Positions 1-6,881 of a DNA stretch of 64,000 nucleotides are shown piece by piece; the first letter of the stretch is position 1, and each line of letters begins with the position of its first letter. Source of the DNA: an uncultured Lachnospiraceae bacterium (GTDB lineage Bacteria > Bacillota > Clostridia > Lachnospirales > Lachnospiraceae); the NCBI GenBank assembly GCA_910587935.1, contig CAJUNP010000001.1:186001-250000 (forward strand). The letters are read 5' to 3'. Made by a program: the position numbers and the translations under genes. Under the pieces are notes generated by a model. That model was not told where the DNA came from. It searched no databases and saw only the letters and a list, made by a program, of their open reading frames with translations.

Positions 1-233
1 ACAAGATGTCCGATATGTCAAAGGGAATAGACGGCTACAGGACTTACGGCAACTTCTTTGACGATAAGAAAATGAAGTCGGATTATGATGATTATACAAC
101 TAAAATTAAAGATTTAGAGAAAAAGCTTGCAGATTACGAGGATAAGTGGTATAAAAAGTTTAGCGCTATGGAGACTGCAATGGCTAAGATGCAGTCTAAC
201 GTTAACGCAGTAACCGCTTTATTGGGAGGTTGA
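1..233 (+). CDS. fliD: Flagellar cap protein FliD, C-terminal end (partial)
   Basis: This is the last 76 or so codons of a gene that begins before the window; the frame is open from base 3. The residues are a lysine- and aspartate-rich helix ending in an alanine/valine/leucine tail with a terminal Gly-Gly. This is how FliD (HAP2) ends, where the helix pairs with the N-terminal helix in the D0 domain of the filament cap. FliD caps the growing filament and folds exported flagellin. The internal ATG at base 6 is not a real start. fliS follows 4 bases later, the usual fliD-fliS order, and its ribosome binding site lies inside the fliD end. The call rests mainly on this order and on the helix character. 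Confidence 0.85.
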   Translation, partial: KMSDMSKGIDGYRTYGNFFDDKKMKSDYDDYTTKIKDLEKKLADYEDKWYKKFSAMETAMAKMQSNVNAVTALLGG

Positions 234-237
234 TAAG

Positions 238-624
238 ATGCCATCTTCAAATGCTTATACACAGTACAATAACAGCAAGATCCTGACTGCTTCGCCGTCG
301 GAATTGGTGTTGATGCTATATGAGGGTGCAATTAAATTTAGTAATATTGCGATAGTCGCAATTGAAGGAAAAGATATTCAAAAGTCACATACAAATATCA
401 TAAAGGTGGAGAAGATTATTGACCATCTTCGTTTGACCTTGGATATGAAGTATCCGGTTGCTAATGATTTTGACAGGGTGTATGAGTATTTGAGCAGACG
501 TCTTGTAGAGGCCAACTTGAAAAAAGACAAAGAGATCATGGCCGAAGTGTGCATGCATTTACGTTCTATGCGGGATACATGGAAGGAAGTTATGCGGATC
601 AACCGTGAGAAAGGAGCCGTATGA
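238..624 (+). CDS. fliS: Flagellar export chaperone FliS
   Basis: The 128-residue all-helical protein has the normal FliS length. The N-terminus shows the family signature: a YxQYxN-like start, then TASPSELVLMLYEGAIKF. FliS binds the C-terminal D0 helix of newly made flagellin in the cytoplasm, stops premature polymerisation and hands it to the FlhA export gate. A GGGAGG ribosome binding site lies about 8 bases upstream, inside the end of fliD. The stop overlaps the start of the next gene (ATGA), so the two are probably translationally coupled. With fliD it forms a standard late flagellar operon ahead of the flagellin genes. Confidence 0.95.
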   Translation: MPSSNAYTQYNNSKILTASPSELVLMLYEGAIKFSNIAIVAIEGKDIQKSHTNIIKVEKIIDHLRLTLDMKYPVANDFDRVYEYLSRRLVEANLKKDKEIMAEVCMHLRSMRDTWKEVMRINREKGAV

Positions 625-1097
625 TTAACAATTACCTGGCCATATTAGCGGAAAGCCTTGATCAGAAGATCGTGGTATTAGATGAAATCGCAGGATACTG
701 CAGGGAACAGGAAGCACTGTTAAAGCGGGACAGTTTATCGTTTGAAGAATTTGACGCCTGTGTAGACAGAAAAGATAATTGTATTCAAACGCTGACGAAA
801 CTGGATGAAGGTTTTGATACGCTGTATCAGCGGGTAAAGGAACAGTTGGCGGCGGGAAAAGACGCCTATAAGGATCAGATCGCGCAGATTCAGCAGAAGA
901 TTAAGCTTGTAACCGAAAAGAGCGTTTCCATACAGGCCCAGGAAGCCAGAAATAAAAAAATGGTAGAAGATTATTTTACCAGGGAGCGAAGTCAGCTGCG
1001 TCAGGGACGGCAGACATCAAAAGCAGCATATGGATATTATAAGAGTATGAGTAATTCCGATGTGATGCCGCCGCAGTTTTTGGACAGTAAACAATAA
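621..1097 (+). CDS. FliT/FlgN-like flagellar chaperone candidate
   Basis: A 158-residue, almost entirely helical, charged protein. The start overlaps the fliS stop by four bases. Its place directly after fliD-fliS is where fliT lies in many flagellar operons. FliT and FlgN are short helical export chaperones (for FliD, and for FlgK/FlgL respectively), and the heptad-like pattern of leucine, isoleucine and charged residues fits that fold. Sequence motifs in this group are weak, so the name rests on position, size and helical character. The last 30 residues (serine, asparagine and proline rich) look disordered. A perfect 14-bp hairpin follows the stop. Confidence 0.6.
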   Translation: MINNYLAILAESLDQKIVVLDEIAGYCREQEALLKRDSLSFEEFDACVDRKDNCIQTLTKLDEGFDTLYQRVKEQLAAGKDAYKDQIAQIQQKIKLVTEKSVSIQAQEARNKKMVEDYFTRERSQLRQGRQTSKAAYGYYKSMSNSDVMPPQFLDSKQ

Positions 1098-1100
1098 TAA

Positions 1101-1131
1101 GAAAGGCTGTTACTGTGAGTAACAGCCTTTC
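1101..1131 (+). terminator. Perfect 14-bp hairpin after the fliD-fliS-fliT block
   Basis: The arms at 1101-1114 (GAAAGGCTGTTACT) and 1118-1131 are perfectly complementary with a three-base loop. It starts three bases after the upstream stop codon. No T-run follows, so it is not a textbook intrinsic terminator. It could be a leaky terminator, an RNA processing or stability element, or a block that lowers expression of the modification genes downstream. Confidence 0.45.
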
Positions 1132-1173
1132 TCAGTATACATATAATCCCGGATATAATAAGAGGATAAAAGC

Positions 1174-2544
1174 ATGAGAAAAGCCCGGAAAAGACAAATA
1201 GAAACGCTTGCCGAATTGCTGATCCGTGAACAGGAGAGGGTAATAGAAGCGCTTTATAATAGAGATTACGAGTCTGCAAGCAGTTTGTTGGAACGCTGCC
1301 AGCAATGCGCCATGCAATTGGGAGAGAATATTGAACAGGCAATGGGAGAAGGTTTTAAAACAGTAGCTCTGCTTGAGGAATATTGTGAACAAATTTATCT
1401 GGTTTATGAGACGATTGAGTCAGGCAGGGCGGAAGCCGCATCCTCAATGCAGGATACATTGCGGAAGATTTCCGCGGATATACGACAGAGTATTGCGGAG
1501 GATATAAAAATACATTTTGAAATCGTGTTTCTACCCTTCCGCGCATCTGCGTGGAATTCGATGGAGAAATTTTGGAAGGCGGCAAAAGAAGCCCCGGACT
1601 ATGAGGTTTATGTGATACCTGTCCCTTATTATTATAAAGCATGGAACGGAGACACTCTGGGGATGCGTTATGAAGGAGAATATTTTCCGGATGAAATTCC
1701 CATTACAAAATATGACGAGTTTGATTTTGAAAAACATAATCCGGATATTATTATGATTCATAATCCGTATGATCAATATAATCCGGTTATAAGCGTTCAT
1801 CCTTTCTTCTATTCGGATCATTTGAAAAAGTATACGGACAAATTAGTCTATACGCCATGGTTCTTTTTAGATGAATGGACGCAGGAGGATGAGGCGGCGC
1901 TGGAAAATATGAATTGTTTTGTAACAATGCCCGGTGTGATCAATGCGGATCAAGTGATTGTTCAGTCGGAAACGATGCGTCGGACATACGTTGGTTTTCT
2001 GACTGAAAAGGCCGGTGAAAATACAAGAGAATTATGGGAACAAAAAATTTGCACTTTTGATTGGCCCAAAACGGAATCTCTAATTCCGCAGGAATGGTTA
2101 AACAAGCTTCAAAAGTCCGATGGAAAACGAAAAAAACTGGTTCTATGCAGCGTTAACATAAGCAGTCTGATACAATATGAAGAAAGACTGCTGCAAAACT
2201 TAAGAGAAGTATTTGCAATATTTCAGGAATATAATAAAGAGGTCGCTCTTTTATGGCATTCCCGGCCTTTGGACGAAGAGAATCTGAGAATCCTGCGTCC
2301 CCGCCTTTTCACTGAATACGATAAGCTGGTTCGGGAATTTCATGAAAAGGACTGGGGGATATATGACCATACCGAACAGGAAAAGGAAACGGCGGAGCTA
2401 TGCGATGCTTACTATGGCAGCGGCGATGCCTCCACCTGTTTCTTTTACAGAAAAAACAGACCCGTTTGGTTAATGAATGCAGACAATGACGAGAGAGCGG
2501 TGGTCCGGCAGTGGATAGAGGATATACAGGATAATTGCCGTTAG
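1174..2544 (+). CDS. CDP-glycerol glycerophosphotransferase-like protein
   Basis: A 456-residue protein. The first 115 or so residues are helical and charged, possibly a coiled-coil. The rest looks like the two-lobed fold of the CDP-glycerol:poly(glycerophosphate) glycerophosphotransferase (TagF/TagB) group: alternating beta-alpha segments (HFEIVFLPF, NPDIIMIHNPYDQYNP, KKLVLCSVNISSL), then a LLWHSRPL strand and an acceptor-side YYGSGDAS loop near residue 410. Members transfer phosphoglycerol or phosphoribitol units from CDP-polyols. Beside a LicD protein and flagellin it would fit phosphodiester decoration of the flagellin glycan, but the substrate is unknown. There are no membrane segments. 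The start ATG has an AGAGGA site 8 bases upstream. It ends in TAG, and the LicD gene begins 17 bases later. Confidence 0.6.
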   Translation: MRKARKRQIETLAELLIREQERVIEALYNRDYESASSLLERCQQCAMQLGENIEQAMGEGFKTVALLEEYCEQIYLVYETIESGRAEAASSMQDTLRKISADIRQSIAEDIKIHFEIVFLPFRASAWNSMEKFWKAAKEAPDYEVYVIPVPYYYKAWNGDTLGMRYEGEYFPDEIPITKYDEFDFEKHNPDIIMIHNPYDQYNPVISVHPFFYSDHLKKYTDKLVYTPWFFLDEWTQEDEAALENMNCFVTMPGVINADQVIVQSETMRRTYVGFLTEKAGENTRELWEQKICTFDWPKTESLIPQEWLNKLQKSDGKRKKLVLCSVNISSLIQYEERLLQNLREVFAIFQEYNKEVALLWHSRPLDEENLRILRPRLFTEYDKLVREFHEKDWGIYDHTEQEKETAELCDAYYGSGDASTCFFYRKNRPVWLMNADNDERAVVRQWIEDIQDNCR

Positions 2545-2561
2545 AAACAAGGAGAAACGCT

Positions 2562-3503
2562 ATGCGGTTTTCAAATTCATATTTTGAAGATGAGGTAAGA
2601 GACGGTTTTTATGTACCCGGCATGGTAAAAAGAGCCTGGGCGGCCCAGCTGGAAGTTTTAGAGGATGTTGACAGGGTATGTAAAAAACACGGGATACGGT
2701 ATTTTGCGGATTGGGGAACGCTTTTGGGAGCCGTCCGGCACGGAGGGTTTATTCCGTGGGATGACGATCTGGATATTTGCATGAAAAGACAGGATTATAC
2801 AAGGTTTCTGGAGATAGCGCCGAAAGAACTGCCGGCAGAGTATAAAATATTAAATTTTCATACGCCGTATAACGGAGAATTTATGTGGCAGTTTATATCG
2901 AGAATAGTCAATCACAAAAGCATCTGTTTTGATGAAAAACATCTGGAAAAATTTCATGATTTTCCTTATGTGGCAGGAATCGATATTTATCCTTTGGATT
3001 ATCGGGCTTCCAGCGAGGAAAAGGAAACCTTAAGAGGGAATCTGCTGACGCTGGTAACGTATGCCATTAATTTGCTGGAGGAAGAGAACGGGGAGCAGCT
3101 GGAAGAACAGCTGCGTATTGTTGAAGATATGTGTAATGTCCGGATTAACAGAAACAGTACGGTAAAACAGCAGTTATATTGTCTCTCTGAACAGTTGATT
3201 TCCCTGTATCGTGAGGAAGAAGCGCAGATTATAACAAGAATGATGGGCGGGATCGATGAAAGCAAGTGCCGGTATCCGAAGTCCTGGTATCAGGAAACAA
3301 TTATGCTTCCCTTTGAAAATACGGAGATTCCGGTTCCGTTATATTATGACGCGGTTTTGAAAAGTCTGTACGGTGAATATCTAAAGCCGGTTCACGGCGG
3401 CGGAGAACATGAGTATCCTTTTTATAAGAAACAGGAAGCCGTGCTGCCGGAAAGATTTGGAATACGGCCGGTAAAATATGAGGTTTCCGGGGATCTTATA
3501 TGA
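2562..3503 (+). CDS. LicD family phosphotransferase
   Basis: A 313-residue LicD-family protein. The diagnostic core near residues 48-72 reads WGTLLGAVRHGGFIPWDDD, followed by LDICMKRQDY. The acidic cluster is the metal- and nucleotide-binding site of this nucleotidyltransferase-fold family. LicD proteins move phosphocholine from CDP-choline to glycans, and fukutin-type relatives move ribitol phosphate. No choline kinase or CDP-choline synthase is visible here, so the transferred group cannot be stated. I chose the ATG at 2562 over the earlier in-frame start at 2535, because an ACAAGGAG site lies 7 bases upstream and the protein then begins at MRFSNSYF, matching the two other LicD paralogues at 9373 and 12063. 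Confidence 0.85.
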   Translation: MRFSNSYFEDEVRDGFYVPGMVKRAWAAQLEVLEDVDRVCKKHGIRYFADWGTLLGAVRHGGFIPWDDDLDICMKRQDYTRFLEIAPKELPAEYKILNFHTPYNGEFMWQFISRIVNHKSICFDEKHLEKFHDFPYVAGIDIYPLDYRASSEEKETLRGNLLTLVTYAINLLEEENGEQLEEQLRIVEDMCNVRINRNSTVKQQLYCLSEQLISLYREEEAQIITRMMGGIDESKCRYPKSWYQETIMLPFENTEIPVPLYYDAVLKSLYGEYLKPVHGGGEHEYPFYKKQEAVLPERFGIRPVKYEVSGDLI

Positions 3504-3548
3504 TCGACGGAAAATAACCGGGAAAATTAAAAAAATTGAAATTAAGTA

Positions 3549-3575
3549 TAAAGTAATTGCAAATCTTTCCGATAT
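3549..3575 (+). promoter_or_regulatory. Sigma-28 (SigD) flagellar promoter of flagellin 1
   Basis: TAAA at 3549-3552, 16 bases of spacer, then CCGATAT at 3569-3575. This is the classic sigma-28/SigD pattern of flagellin genes. The same arrangement stands before the second flagellin (4653-4679). The start codon is about 115 bases downstream, giving a long leader. Confidence 0.92.
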
Positions 3576-3649
3576 ATTTAATAAGTAAAGCAAGTGTTAA
3601 CTGTGGGAACAGCTTATACAAGCCGGACATACAGGCAACATAAAATCTG

Positions 3650-3682
3650 GCTGCAGGGAAGCAGCTTAATATTCAAGGAGGA
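3650..3682 (+). promoter_or_regulatory. Flagellin 1 leader: GGA-loop hairpin and ribosome binding site (CsrA-type candidate)
   Basis: A 5-bp stem (GCTGC 3650-3654 with GCAGC 3661-3665) presents AGGGAA in its loop. Ten bases on lies the strong ribosome binding site AAGGAGGA (3675-3682), ahead of ATG 3690. A GGA in a hairpin loop plus a second GGA in the Shine-Dalgarno is how CsrA binds the Bacillus hag leader, under FliW control. The element is identical before flagellin 2. No csrA or fliW gene lies in the window, so this is a candidate only. Confidence 0.5.
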
Positions 3683-3689
3683 ATATATT

Positions 3690-4508
3690 ATGGTAGTACA
3701 ACACAACTTACGAGCAATGAACTCAAACAGAATGTTAGGTTTAACCGCATCATCCCAGGCTAAGTCAACCGAGAAATTATCATCCGGTTACAAGATCAAC
3801 CGTGCGGCAGACGATGCAGCAGGTCTTGCGATTTCCGAGAAGATGAGACGTCAGGTAAGAGGTTTGACACAGGCTTCTGCAAACGCACAGGACGGCGTAT
3901 CCTGCGTACAGACAGCTGAAGGCGCTCTGAATGAAGTACACGATATGCTTCAGAGAATGAACGAGCTGGCAGTTAAAGCAGCTAACGGAACGAACCAGTC
4001 TGAAGACCAGTCCTATATCCAGAAGGAAGTTGATCAGCTGATCAGCGAAATTGACCGTGTAGCAAAGACTTCTACCTTCAATGAGAAGATGCTGTTAGAT
4101 GGAACTTTCAGCAAGGTAAGCCTTCAGGTAGGTTCTGAAAGCGCTGCAGGCAATCAGATCGAGATTACCATTGCTTCCATGGATTCAACAGCTATGGGTG
4201 TCGGAACAGTTAAGGTTTCAACAGTCAGCGATGCAAAAGCTACGATTGGTTCAGTAAAGACCGCTATCAAATCTCTGAACAACCAGCGTGCAGACCTTGG
4301 TGCGATCCAGAACCGTCTGGAGCATACCATCAACAACCTTGACAACGTAGTAGAGAATACTACGGCGGCAGAATCCCGTGTTCGTGATACGGATATGGCT
4401 TCTGAGATGGTTAAATACTCCAACAACCAGATTCTTGCACAGGCAGGTCAGGCAATGCTGGCACAGTCCAATCAGGCTAACCAGGGAGTATTATCCTTAC
4501 TTCAGTAA
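3690..4508 (+). CDS. hag: Flagellin, copy 1
   Basis: A 272-residue flagellin, the filament subunit exported through the flagellar type III system. The N-terminus (MVVQHNLRAMNSNRML, then LSSGYKINRAADDAAGLAISEKMR) and C-terminus (NRLEHTINNLDNV, then DTDMASEMVKYSNNQILAQAG and a final LLQ) are the D0/D1 helices. There is almost no variable central domain. That makes it a short clostridial flagellin with its surface-exposed part limited to D1, where Ser/Thr residues could carry O-glycans. The start at 3690 follows AAGGAGG by 8 bases; the longer frame from 3594 is leader sequence. It has its own sigma-28 promoter and terminator. The protein is identical to copy 2. Confidence 0.97.
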   Translation: MVVQHNLRAMNSNRMLGLTASSQAKSTEKLSSGYKINRAADDAAGLAISEKMRRQVRGLTQASANAQDGVSCVQTAEGALNEVHDMLQRMNELAVKAANGTNQSEDQSYIQKEVDQLISEIDRVAKTSTFNEKMLLDGTFSKVSLQVGSESAAGNQIEITIASMDSTAMGVGTVKVSTVSDAKATIGSVKTAIKSLNNQRADLGAIQNRLEHTINNLDNVVENTTAAESRVRDTDMASEMVKYSNNQILAQAGQAMLAQSNQANQGVLSLLQ

Positions 4509-4525
4509 TTATTGCATAACTACCA

Positions 4526-4557
4526 CAGGGGCTGACTTAGGTCAGTCCCTGTTTTTT
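4526..4557 (+). terminator. Intrinsic terminator of flagellin 1
   Basis: An 11-bp stem (CAGGGGCTGAC 4526-4536 with GTCAGTCCCTG 4541-4551, one G-T pair), a 4-base loop, and six T residues at 4552-4557. It lies 18 bases after the stop codon. Confidence 0.92.
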
Positions 4558-4652
4558 GGGGAAAATAACAGTCTGGTATGAAGCGCCAGGTGATTTATAC
4601 GGAATCATATGCGGAAGTGAAATAAAAAATTAAAAAAAAATGAATTCAAGTA

Positions 4653-4679
4653 TAAAGTAATTCAAAATTCTTCCGATAT
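4653..4679 (+). promoter_or_regulatory. Sigma-28 (SigD) flagellar promoter of flagellin 2
   Basis: TAAA at 4653-4656, a 16-base spacer, and CCGATAT at 4673-4679, the same geometry as the first flagellin promoter. It gives flagellin 2 independent flagellar-class transcription. It sits in the 367-base gap between the flagellin genes, which otherwise holds the first terminator, an A-rich tract and the long leader. Confidence 0.92.
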
Positions 4680-4780
4680 ATTTAACAGGTAAAGCAAATA
4701 AAACAAGTCAAGCGGCAGTTTTAGAAGCTTTCAGAGATAATCCGATGCAATCCGCACAATTGATAAGGATTACGTTAACA

Positions 4781-4824
4781 GTTTACTGTGCGAACGACAT
4801 GTGCGAATCGAACGAACAGTAAAC
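4781..4824 (+). other. Inverted repeat unique to the flagellin 2 leader
   Basis: GTTTACTGT (4781-4789) and ACAGTAAAC (4816-4824) are perfect 9-bp arms around a 26-base loop, in the untranslated leader of flagellin 2. Copy 1 has no counterpart. It could form an RNA stem upstream of the shared GGA-loop hairpin, or be a protein site. It is the main difference between the two otherwise matching expression units. Confidence 0.5.
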
Positions 4825-4835
4825 ACGAAAATCTG

Positions 4836-4868
4836 GCTGCAGGGAAGCAGCTTAATATTCAAGGAGGA
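4836..4868 (+). promoter_or_regulatory. Flagellin 2 leader: GGA-loop hairpin and ribosome binding site
   Basis: Identical to 3650-3682: stem GCTGC (4836-4840) with GCAGC (4847-4851), loop AGGGAA, then AAGGAGGA at 4861-4868 ahead of ATG 4876. Conservation of this leader piece while the upstream leader differs suggests a regulatory role. A CsrA/FliW-type control of flagellin translation is the leading idea. Confidence 0.5.
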
Positions 4869-4875
4869 ATATATT

Positions 4876-5694
4876 ATGGTAGTACAACACAACTTACGAG
4901 CAATGAACTCAAACAGAATGTTAGGTTTAACCGCATCATCCCAGGCTAAGTCAACCGAGAAATTATCATCCGGTTACAAGATCAACCGTGCGGCAGACGA
5001 TGCAGCAGGTCTTGCGATTTCCGAGAAGATGAGACGTCAGGTAAGAGGTTTGACACAGGCTTCTGCAAACGCACAGGACGGCGTATCCTGCGTACAGACA
5101 GCTGAAGGCGCTCTGAATGAAGTACACGATATGCTTCAGAGAATGAACGAGCTGGCAGTTAAAGCAGCTAACGGAACGAACCAGTCTGAAGACCAGTCCT
5201 ATATCCAGAAGGAAGTTGATCAGCTGATCAGCGAAATTGACCGTGTAGCAAAGACTTCTACCTTCAATGAGAAGATGCTGTTAGATGGAACTTTCAGCAA
5301 GGTAAGCCTTCAGGTAGGTTCTGAAAGCGCTGCAGGCAATCAGATCGAGATTACCATTGCTTCCATGGATTCAACAGCTATGGGTGTCGGAACAGTTAAG
5401 GTTTCAACAGTCAGCGATGCAAAAGCTACGATTGGTTCAGTAAAGACCGCTATCAAATCTCTGAACAACCAGCGTGCAGACCTTGGTGCGATCCAGAACC
5501 GTCTGGAGCATACCATCAACAACCTTGACAACGTAGTAGAGAATACTACGGCGGCAGAATCCCGTGTTCGTGATACGGATATGGCTTCTGAGATGGTTAA
5601 GTACTCCAACAACCAGATCCTTGCACAGGCAGGTCAGGCAATGCTGGCACAGTCTAACCAGGCTAACCAGGGAGTATTATCTTTACTTCAGTAA
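4876..5694 (+). CDS. hag: Flagellin, copy 2
   Basis: A 272-residue flagellin with the same amino-acid sequence as copy 1. It has the conserved N-terminal D0/D1 helices, the C-terminal DTDMASEMVKYS segment, and no extra outer domain. The start ATG has AAGGAGG 8 bases upstream; the longer open frame from 4801 is leader. Only the last 94 bases differ from copy 1 at the DNA level, all synonymous. It has its own sigma-28 promoter (4653-4679) and terminator (5713-5742). Two genes for one product suggest a dosage effect, or separate control through the different upstream leaders. The GT-D glycosyltransferase gene begins 86 bases after the stop. Confidence 0.97.
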   Translation: MVVQHNLRAMNSNRMLGLTASSQAKSTEKLSSGYKINRAADDAAGLAISEKMRRQVRGLTQASANAQDGVSCVQTAEGALNEVHDMLQRMNELAVKAANGTNQSEDQSYIQKEVDQLISEIDRVAKTSTFNEKMLLDGTFSKVSLQVGSESAAGNQIEITIASMDSTAMGVGTVKVSTVSDAKATIGSVKTAIKSLNNQRADLGAIQNRLEHTINNLDNVVENTTAAESRVRDTDMASEMVKYSNNQILAQAGQAMLAQSNQANQGVLSLLQ

Positions 5695-5712
5695 TCATTG
5701 CATAACTACCAT

Positions 5713-5742
5713 AGGGACTGACTCAGGTCAGTCCCTTTTTTT
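5713..5742 (+). terminator. Intrinsic terminator of flagellin 2
   Basis: A perfect 10-bp stem (AGGGACTGAC 5713-5722 with GTCAGTCCCT 5727-5736), TCAG loop, then a run of T to 5742. It is related to the flagellin 1 terminator. The next gene starts only 39 bases later with no promoter I could see, so read-through from the flagellin promoter may feed it. Confidence 0.92.
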
Positions 5743-5780
5743 CTGGAAAACAAGAGCCTGGTATTAGGAGGAAGCCGATT

Positions 5781-6878
5781 ATGCAGGAAAATATGGATTT
5801 TATAGAACTTTCAAACATTGTTTCCGTTTGTTTGGATGAGATTGTGAAATTGAAAACAGAAAATGAAGCTCTGCATCGTCAGGTGGCTGATTTGACAAGG
5901 GCGGCAGCCGGGATTGTAGACAATGAGAAAAAAGCGGCGGACAGAATTCGTTTGATAGAAGACACTATGGAGGTAGTTAAAGGCTGCGTAACGAATGGGC
6001 TTGATAATGTAAAGTATGAATTGAGCGACGAGCGTTTGGACAAGAGACAATGGTATTTTCCAAAATTTTTTCCGATTGCGGAGACGGTGGAGCGAATCGT
6101 CAGCGAAAAATGCAGTATAGCCAGGTTTGGAGACGGAGAGTTTGCCATTATGACCGGTGAGGCGCGGCATAAGTTTCAACATTGGGATAAGCGGCTGGAA
6201 ACCCGGTTGAAGGAAGTGATCCGGGCAGACGAAGAAGGGATGCTGATTGCAATTGCCGATAATTACGGTTCATTGGAGCCATATAATGAGCCGGGTAAAA
6301 TGGGAATACGTTATTATATGACGGAAGAAGTCAGAAAAGAGCACCGTCAGTTTTTAGACTTGGAAAGGGTTTACCATAATACCTATATCAGCAGGCCGTA
6401 TGCTCTGTTTGCGGATAATCGCACGGATGCTCCGCAAAAGCGGTTTGACGATTTGAAGAGAATATGGGATAACAGAAACGTAATATTTGTGGAGGGCAGT
6501 CTGACGCGAATGGGAATCGGAAATGATTTATTTAGCAATGCGGATTCAGTGCGAAGAATCGTGGCCCCAGCCGTTCATGCCTTTGACAAATATGATGAAA
6601 TACTGCAGGCAGCCCTCCGGTATGGCAGTGCCGATACGTTATTTTTGATTGCGCTTGGACCGGCTGCCGGTGTGCTGGCTTATGATTTGTTCCGATCCGG
6701 TTTCCAGGCGATAGATTTGGGACACTTAGATTTGGAGTATGAGTGGTATCTGAGGGGAAACGGTGAACGCTGCGAGGTAAAATATAAGTACAACAATGAA
6801 TATCCGGAAGGAGATATCGTTGAAGATATTACGGATGAAGAATATCACAAACAGATTCTTTGCGTTATTCCGGAATAA
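5781..6878 (+). CDS. GT-D fold (DUF1792-type) glycosyltransferase
   Basis: A 365-residue protein. Residues 1-80 are a predicted coiled-coil (LKTENEALHRQVADL). The rest matches the GT-D type glycosyltransferases first seen in streptococcal adhesin glycosylation. Markers are IARFGDGEFAIM near residues 111-122 and GHLDLEYEWYLRG near residue 313; the DGE and LEYEW elements are the presumed metal, nucleotide and catalytic sites. Such enzymes add sugars from UDP donors to an already glycosylated protein serine. Its position directly behind the flagellin genes suggests an early step of flagellin glycan extension. The ribosome binding site is TAGGAGGA, 8 bases before the ATG. The coiled-coil start may dock a partner protein and is unusual for the family. 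Confidence 0.75.
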   Translation: MQENMDFIELSNIVSVCLDEIVKLKTENEALHRQVADLTRAAAGIVDNEKKAADRIRLIEDTMEVVKGCVTNGLDNVKYELSDERLDKRQWYFPKFFPIAETVERIVSEKCSIARFGDGEFAIMTGEARHKFQHWDKRLETRLKEVIRADEEGMLIAIADNYGSLEPYNEPGKMGIRYYMTEEVRKEHRQFLDLERVYHNTYISRPYALFADNRTDAPQKRFDDLKRIWDNRNVIFVEGSLTRMGIGNDLFSNADSVRRIVAPAVHAFDKYDEILQAALRYGSADTLFLIALGPAAGVLAYDLFRSGFQAIDLGHLDLEYEWYLRGNGERCEVKYKYNNEYPEGDIVEDITDEEYHKQILCVIPE

Positions 6879-6881
6879 AAA

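Larger units (their letters stand above)
3642..4508 (+). repeat. Direct repeat copy 1 (flagellin gene plus 48-base leader)
   Basis: From 3642 to 4414 the sequence matches 4828-5600 base for base (offset 1186), covering the hairpin leader and most of the coding region. The remaining 94 bases hold a few synonymous changes (first at 4415/5601, AAA versus AAG). Upstream of 3642 only the promoter core is similar. This pattern points to recent duplication or continuing gene conversion. Confidence 0.9.
4828..5694 (+). repeat. Direct repeat copy 2 (flagellin gene plus 48-base leader)
   Basis: Partner of 3642-4508 at an offset of 1186 bases. It is identical over the leader and coding sequence up to 5600, then has scattered synonymous differences to 5694. 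The terminators that follow are related but not identical. Confidence 0.9.

Noticed and set aside
3594..3689. Longer flagellin start at 3594 (and 4801 for copy 2)
   Set aside because: These codons lie in the leader between the sigma-28 promoter and AAGGAGG; true flagellins begin at MVVQHN.
4154..4426. A 90-codon minus-strand frame, repeated identically at 5340-5612
   Set aside because: It is the shadow of the duplicated flagellin coding region; no ribosome binding site and no family resemblance.
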